Positions 10,342-17,724 of a DNA stretch of 64,000 nt are shown here, piece after piece (positions within the stretch are counted from its first letter, which is position 1; every line of letters starts with the position of its first letter). The position numbers and the translations under genes are program-made. The notes beneath the pieces were generated by a model. The model was not told the DNA's origin. It saw only the letters and a program-made list of their open reading frames with translations, and searched no databases. Source of the stretch: Martelella sp. AD-3 (GTDB taxonomy: Bacteria; Pseudomonadota; Alphaproteobacteria; Rhizobiales; Rhizobiaceae). The stretch is taken from contig NZ_CP014275.1 in NCBI RefSeq assembly GCF_001578105.1, positions 2,604,001 through 2,668,000 on the forward strand. The letters are read 5' to 3'.

Positions 10342-10451
10342 GAGTTGAACCTCGACGAGAAGAACAGCGCGCCCGCTTGCCGCCGGCGCGATATGCGTGT
10401 TTGGATTTTCAACGACCGCGCCAAGGCGAGGCCCTGGACGATGTCCTCCGG

Positions 10452-10558
10452 CTAGCGCATCGGCCCGAAAATCGGGTCTGATTTTCGGAAAGCACGATGC
10501 GTAGATAAAATAGGTTAGAGCGTCCTTTGTGCGTCCGAATGGACGCACGGCGCTCTAA
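10452..10558. repeat. RIME1-like palindromic element, copy A (diverged)
   Basis: About 107 bp made of two adjacent palindromes: an outer GCGCATCG...CGATGCG pair enclosing CCGAAAATC...GATTTTCGG, then AGAGCG...CGCTCT enclosing GTGCGTCC...GGACGCAC, joined by a short AT-rich linker. Three more copies lie at 12627, 23800 and 61864. This copy differs from the others in the first loop and the linker. Its right end supplies the TAG stop of gp14. Length and double-palindrome architecture match the rhizobial RIME1 family, as I remember its description. Confidence 0.8.
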
Positions 10559-10989
10559 AGCGCGGGAAAGCGGAAGACGCCGGCGATCCGGCGCCGCCAT
10601 GAGGGGACGAGCGGGGAGCGGATAACGCCCGCCTGCTCGTAAGCGTGGATGAAATGATCCGGCCCGCTGAGGATCCCGGCATGCTTGGCCGCATACTGCC
10701 GACGCCAGCGAAAAAGCAGGATATCGCCCGGCAACATTTCATCGGGACCGAGAGCCGGTCCGCAATGGCGCATCGCCGCCTCGAGCAGCCGCTCGGTTCC
10801 GCTGCGCTCGGCCCAGTCCGGCGCATAGGGAACGTCGATACCCGGCGCCGCGCCATAAAGCGCGCGCCAGACGCCGCGAATGAGCCCCAGGCAATCGCAG
10901 CCGACGCCGATCTCTGCCGCCTGATGCCGATAGGGCGTGCCGATCCATTTCTCGGCCTCGGCGACGGCCCGGTCTCCCGTCACCGTCAT
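10555..10989 (-). CDS. GTA gp14, NlpC/P60-type peptidoglycan peptidase
   Basis: Tail-associated cell-wall peptidase of 144 residues. The NlpC/P60 core is visible: WIGTPYRHQAA, then GVGCDCLGLIRGVWR with the catalytic cysteine, and the catalytic histidine region KHAGILSGPDHFIHAYE. It is expected to open the recipient's peptidoglycan during DNA delivery. The start ATG overlaps the gp13 stop (ATGA), and the stop codon TAG is contributed by the RIME1-like element at 10452-10558, so the natural C-terminus may have been altered by its insertion. Confidence 0.88.
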   Translation of the reverse strand: MTVTGDRAVAEAEKWIGTPYRHQAAEIGVGCDCLGLIRGVWRALYGAAPGIDVPYAPDWAERSGTERLLEAAMRHCGPALGPDEMLPGDILLFRWRRQYAAKHAGILSGPDHFIHAYEQAGVIRSPLVPSWRRRIAGVFRFPAL

Positions 10990-11876
10990 TTGAACAGCGG
11001 GCTCCCGTCATGGGCGCTCTCGCCATTCACATAGGAATAGGCAAAGTCGGCGCCGGGCACATGGGGAAAGCCACGGAAATTCAGGTGATTGCCGAATTTT
11101 GTCCGGCAGGTGGAGAAAGCCTTGTCGCACCCTGCCGTCAGACGGACCTGATCGCCGGTCTCGGGCAGATGCTCGAGCGGCAGCCAGAGATCGACGCGCA
11201 TGCCCCCGGCAACGGGCGCATTCCCGTCGATGTCGAAGCTGCGGCCGACAAGGTCGCCGCTTTCGAGACGCGCCGTGCCGTGGGCGAAAAATCCCTCGGC
11301 GAAAGCGCCCGTCCCGGCGATCACCAGCCGGGTTTCGCTTTCGACGGCCAGAACCGTCCCCGTGGCGATAAAGCCGGCGCTGTCGGGATCGAATCCGCAG
11401 GCGGCATCACCGAAAACCGCGTCACAGCGCCGCGTAAAACTGCGCCCCTGCGGTTGCGACAGGCGATGCGCGCGCGAACGCAGTTCGGCCTTGAAACCGC
11501 CGCCTTCGCGCGACACCTCGCCAATCTCCAGAACCTGAAGGCGCTGATGCTGTTCGGGCGTCTGCCAGTTGGCGAGAAAGACCTCGACCCGCGCGCCGTC
11601 ATAATCGCCCCGGGCCAGCGCCTCCTGGGAAATCGCGTCACTGGAAAAGCCGCCAACGACCTCGTTGGTGCTCGCGGCGAGCCCCTCTTCTGCCTCGAAG
11701 CCCGAGGAGAAAAAACCGCTTGCCGCCTGAAACTGTGTTCCCGCGAACACAAGATCCCGGTCATGCTCGGTAAAACCAAGCACGCTTCCGTTCCGAAGCG
11801 ACAGCCGCCAGCAGTGGCAGACCGTTGTCGCATCCTGCCCAAGATGGGCTGCGAGCGCCGCGTCCAGTGTTCTCAT
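10986..11876 (-). CDS. GTA gp13, tail hub protein (DUF2163/BR0599 type)
   Basis: A 296-residue baseplate hub protein beginning MRTLDAALAAHLGQDATTVC. The N-terminal DUF2163-type domain has CWRLSLRNGSVLGFTEHDRD. The C-terminal domain carries the family cysteines (RRCDAVFGDAACGFD and TAGCDKAFSTCRTKFGN), which in the RcGTA hub are reported to hold an iron-sulfur cluster. It starts with ATG at 11876, overlapping the gp12 stop by 4 bp. The longer open frame reaching 12578 crosses gp12 in another frame and is not real. Confidence 0.9.
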   Translation of the reverse strand: MRTLDAALAAHLGQDATTVCHCWRLSLRNGSVLGFTEHDRDLVFAGTQFQAASGFFSSGFEAEEGLAASTNEVVGGFSSDAISQEALARGDYDGARVEVFLANWQTPEQHQRLQVLEIGEVSREGGGFKAELRSRAHRLSQPQGRSFTRRCDAVFGDAACGFDPDSAGFIATGTVLAVESETRLVIAGTGAFAEGFFAHGTARLESGDLVGRSFDIDGNAPVAGGMRVDLWLPLEHLPETGDQVRLTAGCDKAFSTCRTKFGNHLNFRGFPHVPGADFAYSYVNGESAHDGSPLFK

Positions 11877-12514
11877 GGCATGATCTCCGTCAGCGGAACC
11901 GAAGGCACGCTCCCCGCATTGAAGGCCTTCATGTTGATGTCGATCCGGTCGATCGCAAAGCGGACCGGAACGTCGAAGGAGAAGCCGGCGAATATCTCCG
12001 TTCCCGCAGCCGGTATTGCGGCTGCCGCAAAGGTCACGATGCCGGTTGTCGTATCGACAGAGAAGTCGGAGCCGGGGATCTCGACGCCGTCGACGGACAC
12101 CCGGACAGACCCCGCCACAGGCTTTTCGATCGTCCTGACGAACGAAGCCGCAGGATCGCCATAAGTCTTGACCAGTTGAAACGTCGCCGTGGATCCGTCG
12201 CCGCTTGCGATCCGCTGATCCGTCGGCCCTGGCTCCGCCAGAGGGCCGCACGACTTGAAATCCACCGGATCGCGGAAGCGGAAGCCGTAAAGCTCGCCGC
12301 CGCGCGCCTCGAAGAACGCCGTCAGTTCGTAAAGGTCCGCCACCGAGCGCAGGGCCGAGCCCGCGTCGTAGGAGCGCCTCGAGTTCCTCCAGCGCTGGTT
12401 GCGGTTTTCCCGCCCGTTGGACAGGTTGACGATATCCGTGCGCCGCACCGGCCCGCCGCTGACGGAAAGCGACAGCCTGAGCGGGAAACGCACCTCGTGA
12501 AAGCTCGCGCTCAT
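11873..12514 (-). CDS. GTA gp12, distal tail / baseplate protein (DUF2460)
   Basis: A 213-residue DUF2460-family protein, the distal tail subunit of GTA and lambda-like tails. Characteristic stretches are FHEVRFPLRLSLSVSGGPVR, NRNQRWRNSRRSYDAGSALRS and GFRFRDPVDFKS. It starts at an ATG preceded by a GGGAGG ribosome-binding site and overlaps the gp13 start by 4 bp. The RIME1-like element at 12627-12733 lies in the 215-bp gap between it and gp11, an unusually wide gap for this cluster. Confidence 0.9.
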   Translation of the reverse strand: MSASFHEVRFPLRLSLSVSGGPVRRTDIVNLSNGRENRNQRWRNSRRSYDAGSALRSVADLYELTAFFEARGGELYGFRFRDPVDFKSCGPLAEPGPTDQRIASGDGSTATFQLVKTYGDPAASFVRTIEKPVAGSVRVSVDGVEIPGSDFSVDTTTGIVTFAAAAIPAAGTEIFAGFSFDVPVRFAIDRIDINMKAFNAGSVPSVPLTEIMP

Positions 12515-12626
12515 GATGCCTCCCTCGGAGCATTTCGCAGTCAGACGGAAACATCTGGCGTTCGCGAAAATGCGTCAAAACAAATAGATAGAGCGGTGCC
12601 GCGTTTCCCAGAAAGGCGTAACCGTT

Positions 12627-12733
12627 CTAGAGCGCCGTGCGTCCATTTGGACGCACAAAGGACGCTCTAACCTATTGAATCTACGCATCGTGCTTTCCGA
12701 AAATCGATTCCGATTTTCGGGCCGATGCGCTAG
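12627..12733. repeat. RIME1-like palindromic element, copy B (inverted relative to copy A)
   Basis: The same two-palindrome element as at 10452, in the opposite orientation. One end (CTAGCGCATCGG on the minus strand) provides the TAG stop codon of gp11. Together with copy A it brackets gp12, gp13 and gp14 as a pair of inverted repeats about 2 kb apart inside one operon. Confidence 0.85.
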
Positions 12734-13314
12734 AGATTGCGCTGGCCGGTGCGCACCGCCCTTGCCAGCATCGCGGAAATCTGCCCCTGGCTTTTCTGGA
12801 AGCTCGCGGCGTCTTGGGCCGTGACATTGAAGACGATCTGCGGCCCGCCGCCGCCCCCGGATGCCGATACGCCGAGCGCGCCGTCCGGCCCGCGTTTCAG
12901 CGGCAGGATCGCCTCGCTGCCGGCCTCGCCCATCAGCCCGAGCCCGCCGCTCATCGGAAAATAGGTCGGGCGCGAAACGACGCCGCCATCGGCAAAGGGC
13001 GTGATCCGGCCCGGCACGCCGCCATTGGCATGGGCGACGACCTGGATCAGGCCATCGGCGAGATTGCCGATCTGGCCGGAGATCGCGTTCTCAAGCGGCT
13101 TCAGCGCCGAACTCAGCGCGAGTTCCGAAAGTCGCCGACCGAGGTCGCCGAGAACGCTCTGCAGCCCCTTGCCGGAAAGCGTCGCATCCTTGAGCGCGCC
13201 GGTGATCGCTGTCGAAAACCGGTCGGACTGCGCTTCCAGATCGACAAGCACGTCATAGAGCGCACTCGCTCCGTTCGCCGCATCGGCGAAATTGTCGGCT
13301 GTATCAGCTTCCAT
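12730..13314 (-). CDS. GTA gp11, short tail tape-measure protein
   Basis: A 194-residue protein of the short GTA tape-measure class, thought to sit inside the tail tube. It has a helical N-terminal half (LYDVLVDLEAQSDRFSTAIT, SVLGDLGRRLSELALSSAL) and a glycine-rich C-terminal half with the family's GGVVSRPTYFPM and GEAGSEAILPLKRGPDG. The ATG at 13314 shares one base with the TGA of gp10.1 (TGATG) and has an AGGAAA site upstream. The stop TAG is part of the RIME1-like copy B, so the extreme C-terminus (RTGQRNL) may have been reset by the element. Confidence 0.88.
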   Translation of the reverse strand: MEADTADNFADAANGASALYDVLVDLEAQSDRFSTAITGALKDATLSGKGLQSVLGDLGRRLSELALSSALKPLENAISGQIGNLADGLIQVVAHANGGVPGRITPFADGGVVSRPTYFPMSGGLGLMGEAGSEAILPLKRGPDGALGVSASGGGGGPQIVFNVTAQDAASFQKSQGQISAMLARAVRTGQRNL

Positions 13315-13556
13315 CACGTTTTCCTCGCATCGTCGGGATAGCGCATCATCATCTCTTCCAGCCCCGCGCGTGTCGGATAAGGACCTGCCGGCGCGAAGGC
13401 GCCGGTCATCGCCGCGAACTCGACCGGCGTCAAAGACCAGAAGTCCTCGGGTTTCAGCCGCAGCAGGCAAAGCCCCGTATGCAGCGCCGAGCGCCAGGGG
13501 AAAGGCTCGGCGCCGGGAGGTTCGGGGCCTGCCGCTGCGGCTAGGAAGGGTCCGGC
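13314..13556 (-). CDS. GTA gp10.1, tail assembly chaperone (TAC) ORF without an ordinary start codon
   Basis: An open frame of 80 codons that reads as a TIGR02216/Phage_TAC_6-type tail chaperone: PFPWRSALHTGLCLLRLKPE followed by DFWSLTPVEFAAMTGAFAP and a C-terminal GLEEMMMRYPDDARKT. No ATG or GTG precedes the conserved core and no TTG occurs until well inside it. The frame opens right after an in-frame TAG at 13559-13557, inside the last codons of gp10, and is -1 relative to gp10. Its stop overlaps the gp11 start. Expression by -1 frameshifting from gp10 is the likely route; a rare start or a sequence error are alternatives. Confidence 0.7.
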   Translation of the reverse strand, partial: AGPFLAAAAGPEPPGAEPFPWRSALHTGLCLLRLKPEDFWSLTPVEFAAMTGAFAPAGPYPTRAGLEEMMMRYPDDARKT

Positions 13557-13921
13557 CTAGCCGCGCCCGCTGGCGCGCGCTCCGCCTCCCCTCCCGAAAA
13601 GGTCACGGTCAGCAATTCGCCGACCAGTTTTGCATAGGCGGCCACGCCGCCCTCCATGCTCATTGCCGCCACCTCGTCATCGTTGATGGCATTACCGCCG
13701 CCGCGAAGACCGGCGCCGATAATCGCTATCAGGTCGCCTGCTCGCAGCCGTCCGGAGCCGAGACGCCCGCCGAGGTCGCCGAGGCCGTCCGCCGAAAACG
13801 CCGTTTCAAGCTCCGCCAGCGCGCCGAGCGTCAGGCACAGAATGCGGCGTTCGCCATCGATCACCGCCTCGACCTCGCCGCGATGACGGTTGGCGCGCGC
13901 GCCCTTTCCGCCGATCGTCAT
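13541..13921 (-). CDS. GTA gp10, tail assembly chaperone-type protein (GTA-gp10 family)
   Basis: A 126-residue protein of the GTA gp10 family, which Pfam groups with phage tail assembly chaperones. Typical stretches are NRHRGEVEAVIDGERRILCL, LGALAELETAFSADGLGDLG and DLIAIIGAGLRGGGN. The ATG overlaps the gp9 stop (ATGA). The last codons (CCG GAC CCT TCC TAG) overlap the gp10.1 frame at -1. In lambda the equivalent proteins G and GT are related by a -1 frameshift at the same place, so gp10 may be the short product of a frameshift pair. Confidence 0.85.
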   Translation of the reverse strand: MTIGGKGARANRHRGEVEAVIDGERRILCLTLGALAELETAFSADGLGDLGGRLGSGRLRAGDLIAIIGAGLRGGGNAINDDEVAAMSMEGGVAAYAKLVGELLTVTFSGGEAERAPAGAARPDPS

Positions 13922-14328
13922 GAGAGCGCTCCAAAGCTGATCGCTCCGGCCGATTCCAGCGCGACGTCGAACTGCAATTCGCCATTGTGCTGGCCCGAAT
14001 ATTCGAGCGAAGTGAACTGGAAGGGGCCGGAGAGCGTGCCGAAGCCGGGGATGACGATCTCGCTACTCACCAGCGCCCCGGCAAAAAAGGCCGCGCGCAC
14101 CGTCTCATCGGAGGCCGCGTCCTTGAAGATGCCGCTTGCCGTCAGCGAGGCGCGTTGAATACCGGCACCGCCAAGCAGTTCGCGCCAGCGCCCCGCACTT
14201 TCAGAATCGGTGATATCCACAGTCTCGGCGTTGAAGCGCAACGCCTTCGACCTGAGGCCGGCGACCGTCTCGTAGGCGGCTCCGTTATGCAGCTTCAGCA
14301 GCAGGTCCTTTGCCTTCTGGGCTGTCAT
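13918..14328 (-). CDS. GTA gp9, major tail tube protein (TP901-1 type)
   Basis: A 136-residue tail tube protein of the TP901-1 major tail protein family. Visible family features are AAYETVAGLRSKALRFNAET, DITDSESAGRWRELLGGAGI and the C-terminal FQFTSLEYSGQHNGELQFDV. I place the start at the ATG at 14328 because GGAG lies six bases upstream; a TTG at 14346 in the same frame lacks such a site. Its stop overlaps the gp10 start. Confidence 0.88.
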   Translation of the reverse strand: MTAQKAKDLLLKLHNGAAYETVAGLRSKALRFNAETVDITDSESAGRWRELLGGAGIQRASLTASGIFKDAASDETVRAAFFAGALVSSEIVIPGFGTLSGPFQFTSLEYSGQHNGELQFDVALESAGAISFGALS

Positions 14329-14362
14329 CGTGATCTCCGTGGTCAATCGCTAAAAGGGTCGT

Positions 14363-14770
14363 TCAAAAGGGTTCCGTCACCGCGCGAAAGCGCATCTCGG
14401 CAAGGAAATAACCGGTCCGCGCCAGCCGCCGCACCCGGCTCGCGCGATGCAGCAGGCTGACGAGGGCGAAGCCGGAAAGGGAAAGCGCCGCATCGTGCAG
14501 CAGCGCCCTGACCCGCGCCTCGATCGCCTGCACCGCCTTGCGCCCATGCGCTTCCGACCAGATCTCGAGCGTGAGGAAATGCTCGCTGCCTGGCTCGGTC
14601 GCCGTCGAATAGTCGCGCGTCTCGCATTCGCCGAAGACGATTGCCGGCAGTTGCGGCCGGTTCAGCAGCCGATCGAAAATCGCATCCGGCCCGATCAGGG
14701 CCGTCAGCGCGGCGTCATTGGAAAGCGTCGCGTGGATCGCGCTCAAAAGCGCGTTTTCAGCCGAGCTCAT
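14363..14770 (-). CDS. GTA gp8, tail terminator / completion protein (DUF3168)
   Basis: A 135-residue DUF3168-family protein, expected at the top of the tail tube where head and tail join. It contains LSNDAALTALIGPDAIFDR, PAIVFGECETRDYST and a C-terminal RTGYFLAEMRFRAVTEP. It begins with ATG overlapping the gp7 stop by 4 bp and ends 34 bp before gp9. Confidence 0.87.
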   Translation of the reverse strand: MSSAENALLSAIHATLSNDAALTALIGPDAIFDRLLNRPQLPAIVFGECETRDYSTATEPGSEHFLTLEIWSEAHGRKAVQAIEARVRALLHDAALSLSGFALVSLLHRASRVRRLARTGYFLAEMRFRAVTEPF

Positions 14771-15096
14771 GGCCTCTCCTCCTCGCAGCGGCAGACGGTA
14801 TAGCGGCCCGTCTCGTCGGGATCGCGAAAGCCCGCGAGCCTGAAGATGCGCCCGCCCCGCACCAACCGCATGCCCGGCACGAGATCGCCGCGCGCCCGAA
14901 GCCAGATTTCGTGCGTCACCCGAAAGGTTTCGCCGCCGGCCTCTTCGCTGGAGGAGACCGAAAGCGGCTCGACCCTGGCCCAGGCCTGGGCGAGAAGCGA
15001 ATAGGTAATGCTCGCGCCGCCCTGTCCGTCCGGCGTCGCCACCGGCGTCATCAGGTCAAGGCGGTGGGAGAAGGCGCCGGGATCAAGCGTCACCAT
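14767..15096 (-). CDS. GTA gp7, head-tail adaptor / stopper
   Basis: A 109-residue head-tail joining protein of the SPP1 gp16/HK97 gp10 type. It has the characteristic AFSHRLDLMTPVATPDGQGG start, AWARVEPLSVSSSEEAGGET and the closing GRIFRLAGFRDPDETGRYTV. The ATG at 15096 forms TGATG with the gp6 stop; a GTG one codon earlier is possible. Confidence 0.87.
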   Translation of the reverse strand: MVTLDPGAFSHRLDLMTPVATPDGQGGASITYSLLAQAWARVEPLSVSSSEEAGGETFRVTHEIWLRARGDLVPGMRLVRGGRIFRLAGFRDPDETGRYTVCRCEEERP

Positions 15097-15662
15097 CACA
15101 GCCTCCAGGCCTTCAGCGGCGCGATCAGCCGGTCATAGCCCTCCGGCGCGCCGGCGGGCTGCTGATCGGCGGCAATGACGCCGCGAAAGGAAAACATATG
15201 GGCGACGTGCCGCAGGATCGCCTGTTTGGCGACATCGGGCACGTCCGCCGCCGCTCCGAAGCCGGCGGTGAAGTCGACCTCGATCCCGTTGCACCCCGCC
15301 CTGCGGCCGGCAAGTCCCGGCATATAGAAGCGGGCCGGGCGCGCGCGGCCGTCCAGCCGCGCCTGATCCTGCGGCACCGCCGAGGCCATGCCCTCGCGGT
15401 CATAGACCGTCACCGCCCCGACCGATTGCACCGGCCCGTGGGCAAGCGACACCATTCCGCTCGCCGGCCAGTCATCGCGGTAGAGCCGCCATCCTTGCGT
15501 GACAAGCGAAAGCCCGCTCACCATCTCCAGATAGTCGCGGGCCGTGGCGATAAGGTCGCCGAGAAGCGCATCCTCATCGCTGCCGTCGAGGCGCAGAAAC
15601 GCCTTGGCCTCGGCAAGGGTCACCGGCTCTTCGGCGGCCGGCGTGATCAGGGCATAGCTCAT
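15096..15662 (-). CDS. GTA gp6, head-tail connector (phiE125 gp8 type)
   Basis: A 188-residue connector protein that sits beneath the portal. The N-terminus MSYALITPAAEEPVTLAEAK with AKAFLRLDGSDEDALLGDLI is the hallmark of phage head-tail connector proteins, and a central region covers YDREGMASAVPQDQARLDG. I chose the ATG at 15662, where homology begins, rather than the longer frame to 15719, which would run into the terminator hairpin between gp5 and gp6. Confidence 0.88.
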   Translation of the reverse strand: MSYALITPAAEEPVTLAEAKAFLRLDGSDEDALLGDLIATARDYLEMVSGLSLVTQGWRLYRDDWPASGMVSLAHGPVQSVGAVTVYDREGMASAVPQDQARLDGRARPARFYMPGLAGRRAGCNGIEVDFTAGFGAAADVPDVAKQAILRHVAHMFSFRGVIAADQQPAGAPEGYDRLIAPLKAWRL

Positions 15663-15686
15663 CGCGAAAGTGTCCTTCTGCCATTT

Positions 15687-15712
15687 AAAAACCCCGGCAG
15701 AAACTGCCGGGG
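15687..15712 (-). terminator. Intrinsic terminator between capsid (gp5) and gp6
   Basis: On the minus strand, CCCCGGCAG-TTT-CTGCCGGGG forms a perfect 9-bp stem with a 3-base loop followed directly by TTTTT. It lies between the capsid stop (15738) and the gp6 start (15662). It should end or reduce transcription after the capsid gene unless it is read through. Confidence 0.85.
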
Positions 15713-15737
15713 CGCGCATTGCTCCCGTCGTGACGGA

Positions 15738-16982
15738 TCACATGTCGCCGAATTTGATCAGCTTGATCGCCTCGAAGTTCTGCACCCCGCCGCCGACGCG
15801 CTTGGTGGTGTAGAACAGCACATAGGGCTTGGCGGAATAGGGATCGCGCAGGATCCTGACCCCGGCGCGATCGACCACCAGATAACCGGCAGCGAAATCG
15901 CCGAACGCTATCGACATGGAATCAACGCCGATATCGGGCATGTCCTCCGCTTCGGTCACGGGAAAGCCCATCAGCGAGGCCGGCTGGCCGAGGCTCGCCG
16001 GCGGCTGCCAGAGATAATTGCCGTCATCGTCCTTGAACTTGCGGATCGTCCCTTGCGTCTTCCGGTTCATCACGAACTGGGCGTTCTGGCGGTGGGCCGC
16101 CTTCAGCGCATAGATTGTCTCGATCAGCGTGTCGGAGGGATCGGCCGCCTTGAAGCCGCCATCGACGCCGGTCGCGATATAGCCGATCTTCTCCCACTCC
16201 CAGGCGCTGTCGGCCACCGTGGCGTAACTCAGGAAGCCCTTGGGCGTATTCGCCGTATTGCCGTTCACGAAGGCCGCGCCCTCCTGCTCGGCAAAGGCGA
16301 TGTCGATCTCCGAGGCAATCCAGTTCTCGACATCGACCGCCGCATCGTCAAGCAGCGATGCGCTCGCTGCCGGCATGGCGTAAAGCTCCATGGTCGGGAA
16401 GGAGAGCTCGGAGATATCGGGCGTCGCCGTCTGGTCGCGGTCGGCAATCTCGCCGACCCACCCGGCCGTGAAACCGGACGCGATAAAAGGCTTCTTCAGT
16501 ACCGCGCCGGACACCTGGCGCACCGTTGCCAGCCGGCGGATCGGCGAGACGACGGAAAGCCTGCGGCCGATTTCCGTATCCGTTTCCTCCGGCACCAGAT
16601 AGCCGCCGTCGCTTTCCGCGGTGGAGATCGCCTTCGCCTCCAGCGCCCTGAGGCCGTGGTCGTCGCCGCGGCGGATATAGTTCTCGAAGGCCTGTTTGTG
16701 CTCGGCAGCCGCAAGGCTCGTTCCGCGTCCAAGCGCCGGTCGCGCCCGCTTCAGCTGCATCTCGTCGAGCTGGCGGGCCTGGGCATCCATGGCGCGGTTG
16801 ATGCGGTCGACCTTTTCGCGGGTCAGCACATCCTCGCCCATCTTGCTCTCGATCTCGCCGAGCCTTCGGTCATTGGCGTCCTTGAACGCCTCGAAGCTCG
16901 ACATGAAGGCCTCGAAGGCCTCGGCAATACCCGCGGGCGCGCTCTTGAGCTCGGGCGCCGCTTTCATCTTCGCATCGGTCAC
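15738..16982 (-). CDS. GTA gp5, HK97-fold major capsid protein
   Basis: A 414-residue HK97-family capsid precursor. The N-terminal ~110 residues form a coiled-coil scaffold region (AIAEAFEAFMSSFEAFKDAN, LTREKVDRINRAMDAQARQL) expected to be cut by the gp4 protease. The mature part shows ESDGGYLVPEETDTEIGRRL, GTIRKFKDDDGNYLWQP and SLMGFPVTEAEDMPDIG, diagnostic of phage capsids. The start is a GTG with an AGAGGAA site upstream; an ATG five codons in is possible. A strong terminator follows 26 bp after the stop. Confidence 0.93.
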   Translation of the reverse strand: MTDAKMKAAPELKSAPAGIAEAFEAFMSSFEAFKDANDRRLGEIESKMGEDVLTREKVDRINRAMDAQARQLDEMQLKRARPALGRGTSLAAAEHKQAFENYIRRGDDHGLRALEAKAISTAESDGGYLVPEETDTEIGRRLSVVSPIRRLATVRQVSGAVLKKPFIASGFTAGWVGEIADRDQTATPDISELSFPTMELYAMPAASASLLDDAAVDVENWIASEIDIAFAEQEGAAFVNGNTANTPKGFLSYATVADSAWEWEKIGYIATGVDGGFKAADPSDTLIETIYALKAAHRQNAQFVMNRKTQGTIRKFKDDDGNYLWQPPASLGQPASLMGFPVTEAEDMPDIGVDSMSIAFGDFAAGYLVVDRAGVRILRDPYSAKPYVLFYTTKRVGGGVQNFEAIKLIKFGDM

Positions 16983-17007
16983 GATGAATTCCTCTCTTTG
17001 AAAAACT

Positions 17008-17721
17008 TCAGGACGACATCATCCGCCGTGCCCGGCGCAGCAGGCCGAGCAGGCGTTCGTCGTCCATCTCGTCATCGCCGCCGGCCGCATCCCGCCCGCC
17101 GACCAGCGCCTCGTAGCCGCCGGCAAGAAGCCGGCGCGCCGCCTTTCGGCTCAGGCCGGCATCCCGCGTCAGCCATCGCTCGAATTCCCTGATGGTGGGA
17201 AATGCGTCACCCGCCTGCTTCACGCTGGCAATGCGCGCCGACGGCAGCATCGGAAAGGTGACGATCGATATTTCCCAGAGGTCCGCTTCCAGCACCCGGC
17301 GCACGCCGGTCTTCGCATCCGTCTTGGCGCGCACGGTCTGAAAGCCGATCGAAAGTCCGTCGAGGCCGCCGGATTTCATCAGCGCGTGCACCTCGCGGGC
17401 CCGCGCCACATCCGGGGAAAGCACGCCCTCGACGTAGAGCCCGCGCCCATCCTCGCGGATCCTGCGCCAGGCCCCGATCGGCTCGGACGGATCATGCTGG
17501 AACAGCATGCGCACGCCTTCGGCCCCGCGCTTCTGCAGCGAGCGCGAAAACGCCCCGCGCTCGATCATGTCCTTGCCCAGGTCAACTTCGCCGAACAGGC
17601 TCGCATAGCCCGAAAACGAGCCGTCCCCGGCAAGGTCTGTCAGCGACAGATCGGCATATTTCAGTTCGTCAGCCAGCATCGATCCTTCGCCCATAGCGGC
17701 GCCTCCTGAAAGCTCTTGCAT
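17008..17721 (-). CDS. GTA gp4, HK97-family prohead protease
   Basis: A 237-residue capsid maturation protease. Family signatures include SFSGYASLFGEVDLGKDMIE, the histidine region RMLFQHDPSEPIGAW, the serine region SGGLDGLSIGFQTVRA and LWEISIVTFPMLPSARI. It starts at an ATG 3 bp after the portal stop; a second ATG (MGEGSMLADE) is possible. A C-terminal tail from about residue 175 carries an arginine-rich helix that may act in assembly. Confidence 0.92.
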   Translation of the reverse strand: MQELSGGAAMGEGSMLADELKYADLSLTDLAGDGSFSGYASLFGEVDLGKDMIERGAFSRSLQKRGAEGVRMLFQHDPSEPIGAWRRIREDGRGLYVEGVLSPDVARAREVHALMKSGGLDGLSIGFQTVRAKTDAKTGVRRVLEADLWEISIVTFPMLPSARIASVKQAGDAFPTIREFERWLTRDAGLSRKAARRLLAGGYEALVGGRDAAGGDDEMDDERLLGLLRRARRMMSS

Positions 17722-17724
17722 GTT

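Noticed and set aside
10986..12578. A 530-codon frame running through gp13 and beyond
   Set aside because: Only the part from 11876 down is protein-like (gp13). The upstream part reads through gp12 in another frame.
13541..13556. A canonical slippery heptamer for the gp10/gp10.1 shift
   Set aside because: No X XXY YYZ heptamer lies in the window. C CCT TCC allows re-pairing in the P site only, so the shift itself remains a proposal.
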